The notes beneath the pieces were generated by a model. That model did no database searches. It was not told where the DNA came from and worked only from the letters and a program-made list of their open reading frames with translations. Positions 62,101-64,000 of a stretch of DNA of 64,000 nt are shown here, one piece after another. The position numbers were made by a program, and so were the translations under genes. Origin of the DNA: Archangium gephyra (GTDB lineage Bacteria; Myxococcota; Myxococcia; Myxococcales; Myxococcaceae); contig NZ_CP011509.1 in assembly GCF_001027285.1 (NCBI RefSeq), forward strand, positions 4,534,501 to 4,598,500, given 5' to 3'. Position 1 is the first letter of the stretch. Each line of letters opens with the position of its first letter.

Positions 62101-63381
62101 GACCGCGCTCGGCCCGGACTCCCGGCACATCGCCTCCAGGTATCGGATGTCCCGGCACAGCGAGGCCGCTTCCCGCGGCTCCCCGGCTTCGAGCCGGTGG
62201 GCGACCCCATGACGAGCGGCATACTGTTTCAGGAAACCGTCGCCATGCGCCTTTGGCGGCCAGCGGCCCAGGTGCTCCGCCAGCCGGCGATGCGCCTCCC
62301 TCATTCCGTTTCTGCCCACCCTGTCCGCCACGAAGGCCCTGAATGACTCGTGGAAGGGCCGCCAGGATTTCTCTCCCTGCCAGGTCGCTGGCTCCTCGAG
62401 CAGGAAGGGCCTGGCATTCCGGAGGAAGTGCTCGAAATTCTGGGGCTGCGTCCAACCCGCCAGCTCCTCCAGCCTGGATCTCGGAAGCGCCTCGCGTGCG
62501 GCCGCCACGAGCCCGAGCCCTGTGCGCACGTCCCTTTGTGCTTCCTCCTCGAGCTCCTGGAGCCGTTCCCAGCTCTGGGTCAGGAATGCCTCCAGGTTTT
62601 CCGGCAACCACTCCACACGCCAGTGGTCCCGCGGCTGCTCCGCCAACCACTCCGCCAGCTTCACCGTGTAGAGGATGTTGCCGCCAGCGCGCCGCGCCGC
62701 CTCGTGGATGAAGCCGCTCTCCAACGGGGGCACGAGCCGCTGGGCCAGCTCACTCCAGTAGAGGAGCACCACGGCCTGGTTGGAGTCCGCCCAGCGAGGC
62801 GCATCCAGGTTGAGCACGCGGACGCCCTCCCATTGCTCCAGCCAGGAGAGGGAGGGGTAGGTGGGCCGCGAGGCGCACAACACCTGGACTCCGGGCGGGA
62901 GCACGTGCGGCAACATGAGAGGAAGCGGGTTCTCGCGCGCGGCGCTCGTGGAGGCCTCGTCCAGGCCATCCACGACCAGCAACAACCGCCTTCGTTCTGG
63001 TACCAGCCGCTCGTCCGAGGCGCGCTGGAGCACCTCCCGTAGGCGCTCGTCGGGGCGCAGGTCGGGTTTGGCTGGCAGTCCGAGCGACTTTTCCACTTGC
63101 GCCGCCAGGTTCTGTGCCACCCGCCATGGCTTGTCCCAGTCCCCGATTCCGTGTCTCAGGAAGTGGTGGGGCACCTGTTCGCCCGCGGCCTCCATCCGCG
63201 CGAGGTAGTGGGCCAGGACGGCGCTCTTGCCCATCCCCGGTCCCCCCTTCACCAGCACCCATCCTGGTGCCATCCCATCACGGGGCAGGCACCGATCCAG
63301 CTCTTCGACCACATCGTCCCGTCCGAACCAACGTGCGTGGCGCCCGCGCTCCAGACGGAAGTCGATGATTTCCTCTGCCAT
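59194..63381 (-). CDS. NACHT-like STAND ATPase with 14 WD40 blades and C-terminal nucleoside phosphorylase-type effector
   Basis: 1395 aa from ATG 63381; GTG 63393 is an alternative. P-loop GGPGMGKS (46-53), Walker B LLLVVDGLDEAS (133-144) and the helical region to ~500 form a NACHT/STAND NTPase. WD40 repeats fill ~507-1090: 14 units with DGRRALSAS.DGTLKVWDVE, two seven-bladed propellers. The last ~280 residues (from ~1112, IALGIVIALKEEFRELVRSL) are a PNP_UDP/MTAN-type domain with GIAAGIHGDVRVGDVVVASQV, ALDMESAG (ribose-binding Glu) and RGISDLGDE (catalytic Asp). By analogy to ATP nucleosidases in bacterial defence (Detocs and NLR-like proteins), activation could deplete ATP or another nucleoside. 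It is a single-gene transcription unit. Confidence 0.87.
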   Translation of the reverse strand: MAEEIIDFRLERGRHARWFGRDDVVEELDRCLPRDGMAPGWVLVKGGPGMGKSAVLAHYLARMEAAGEQVPHHFLRHGIGDWDKPWRVAQNLAAQVEKSLGLPAKPDLRPDERLREVLQRASDERLVPERRRLLLVVDGLDEASTSAARENPLPLMLPHVLPPGVQVLCASRPTYPSLSWLEQWEGVRVLNLDAPRWADSNQAVVLLYWSELAQRLVPPLESGFIHEAARRAGGNILYTVKLAEWLAEQPRDHWRVEWLPENLEAFLTQSWERLQELEEEAQRDVRTGLGLVAAAREALPRSRLEELAGWTQPQNFEHFLRNARPFLLEEPATWQGEKSWRPFHESFRAFVADRVGRNGMREAHRRLAEHLGRWPPKAHGDGFLKQYAARHGVAHRLEAGEPREAASLCRDIRYLEAMCRESGPSAVEESLGWTAEALGDDESEVLHALERAVQAESHWLAWEPGALARLMYNRLLSSGWTPARLQDALLFPDGLPALRLRHPVRMGGENDTLAGHQGGVRRCAVTPDGRRILSASEDGTLKVWEVETCRPLVTLRGHKGEVRGCAVTEDGRRALSASRDGTLKAWDLETGRCLATLYGHGGPIWNCSITGDGRRALSASSDGTLKVWDMEAQRCLATLRGHEGWVTGCALTAEGHRAVSSSRDGTVKVWDVEAQRCLATLRGHEGWVTGCAMTSDGSRALSASTDGVLIVWDVESGSRVVTLRGHEDAVTDCAMTRDGRRAVSVSDDGKLKVWDAETGLCLVSFDSHLGGAWCCAVTRDGHRAVSASSEGTLKIWDLEEKRLLSSLEGQSRILYDCAVTQDGHRAFSASWDRMLTVWDTKTGQPIARLPNTSDWVMACATTRDGRRAVSACWDGTLRVWDVEERHLLATLPGHSEDVRCCALSQDGHRVLSASSDKTLKVWDVETLNCLATLVGHEGWVNGCAMMEDGDRVLSASSDGTLKVWEVKTHSCLATLAGHGGAVNSCAVVGDGRRVVSASEDGTLKVWDWKTQSCLATLVGHTGGVNVCTVTEDGRLIVSAADDGTLKVWDMETKRCLDTLHGVAGFLCVSVARDLLCAGDRRGNLWFLEPQPAKTRPGGRQEQARMPTGQEPAIALGIVIALKEEFRELVRSLATPARTVRDEETGQHDYLFESPRTGHPCVATLIGEMGEATATLQTERLLRRWKPRVTVMLGIAAGIHGDVRVGDVVVASQVDHYLDGARAQPGKEPGTFELAPGGSVYRADHGLLTRVRHFEFSAPDTYQRWRQSCARQLAELLPDESVRRTLLECDILRTEPELHDAHLASGDILGAAREFSAWLRRRDRNLKALDMESAGLMAAAFRNVDPRRTLILRGISDLGDERKADLDKTGAGALRSHAMRNATTLLWALLEAGLLD

Positions 63382-63411
63382 CGTGGGGCACACGATACCC
63401 CGGGGCGTGGC

Positions 63412-64000
63412 TCAGGGGGGGTGGTCCCGCTGGAGCCGCTCGAGGAAGGCGGGCGTGAAGACGCCATCCACGCGCAGCGAGTAGCGGAAGTGGGGGGCGG
63501 GCTCGACGCCGTGGTAGTCGAAGTCGTTGAACCAGTAGGCGCGGCCCTCCACGTGCGTCTTCTCCTGGCGCTCCTCGTTCCAGAGGTAGAGGCGCTTGTT
63601 GCCGCGCGGGCAGACGGTGATGAAGTGGTCGGGGGCCTCCTGGTCCTCGGGCTCGCCGTCGCGGTGGACGGTGCCGTGGTCATTGGCGTTGAGCCCGAGC
63701 AGGGTGCAGCGGCCGATCTCCTGGAAGGGGAGGGACTTCACGAAGGCCACGGTGCGGGGGAAGTAGAGGCGGGCCTCGCGGGTGAAGTCCTTGCCGGCGC
63801 TGGTGCTCTTCTCGCTCCAGTAGCCGCCGGGGACGAGCTCGTAGAAGACCTTCCAGGGGAAGTAGACGCCGTGCTTGTACTCGAGGAAGCGCATCTGCTC
63901 GCGGGTGAGCGGATGGTCGCGCTCCTCGCCGAACTCGTACGCATGGCGGCGGCGCGCGTCGAAGGCGCCGGGGTCGCTTCCGAGTGAGACGAAGGTGGCG
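63412..64000 (-). CDS. Oxygenase-like protein, C-terminal part (5' end outside window)
   Basis: The frame is open across the window edge; 195 residues are visible and the start is not. The internal ATG at 63894 is not the true start, because coding-style sequence (FVSLGSDPGAFDARRRHAYEF) precedes it. HRDGEPEDQ, YHGVEPAPHFRYSLRVDG and the flanking beta strands suggest a double-stranded beta-helix Fe(II) oxygenase of aspartyl/asparaginyl hydroxylase style (HxD, distal His, Arg). This is a motif-level call only. It ends 30 bp before the STAND gene start and may be its upstream co-transcribed partner. Confidence 0.55.
   Translation of the reverse strand, partial: ATFVSLGSDPGAFDARRRHAYEFGEERDHPLTREQMRFLEYKHGVYFPWKVFYELVPGGYWSEKSTSAGKDFTREARLYFPRTVAFVKSLPFQEIGRCTLLGLNANDHGTVHRDGEPEDQEAPDHFITVCPRGNKRLYLWNEERQEKTHVEGRAYWFNDFDYHGVEPAPHFRYSLRVDGVFTPAFLERLQRDHPP

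Overview
The window is about 70% GC with strong G/C bias at third codon positions. It carries five Ser/Thr protein kinases, hybrid two-component signalling, DUF2381, DUF2019 and B-lectin proteins, many lipoproteins and secreted wall- and glucan-degrading enzymes. This gene content points to a myxobacterium (Myxococcales), most like the Archangium/Cystobacter/Melittangium branch. The assignment is by gene style only. No rRNA, tRNA, CRISPR array, transposase gene or replication origin was seen.

Layout. 1-3.5 kb: the 3' end of a retron-type reverse transcriptase, an alkyltransferase-like DNA repair protein, and an amidohydrolase coupled to an RlmI-like methyltransferase. 3.5-9.6 kb (minus): a very large hybrid sensor kinase, a small unknown protein, and a secreted B-lectin/M15 peptidase. 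9.8-24 kb: a short-chain dehydrogenase behind a promoter with two matching operators, a kinase followed by truA, a kinase/DUF2381 pair, an SUI1-family protein, and a kinase-cyclase-ATPase-TPR giant. 24-30 kb: a two-gene operon of a CHAT/SIR2-like protein and an nSTAND1 NTPase-WD40 protein, a likely conflict (immunity or cell-death) system. 30-36 kb: a tandem site-2-protease/CBS gene broken by an apparent frameshift, and a kinase-TPR protein. 36-42 kb: an HTH-cupin regulator with three operator-like palindromes, a secreted GH16 glucanase with a metallopeptidase-CBM6 partner, an adenylate cyclase, and a protein that is 46% methionine. 42-48 kb: an ECF sigma factor/kinase pair, and a lipoprotein with an HNH-like C-terminus followed by a SUKH immunity protein. 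48-54 kb: an XdhC/MocA pair, a lipoprotein amidase, another lipoprotein and a 2OG oxygenase. 54-58 kb (minus): a four-gene DUF350/ATP-grasp operon. 59-64 kb (minus): a second STAND protein, with 14 WD40 blades and a C-terminal nucleoside-phosphorylase-type effector, then a partial oxygenase-like gene.

The strongest candidates for new biology are the two STAND systems (24.4-30.0 and 59.2-63.4 kb); the lipoprotein toxin/SUKH pair (44.8-47.2 kb), which resembles toxins passed between kin by outer-membrane exchange; the methionine-rich protein; and a family of 150-170 bp intergenic inverted-repeat elements, present three times (14.1, 36.9 and 40.2 kb), that share a central palindrome and ends reading AAGCCA...TGGCTT.

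No database search was run. Family calls come from motifs read by eye. Several starts are GTG and were chosen by ribosome-binding site or overlap with the previous gene.
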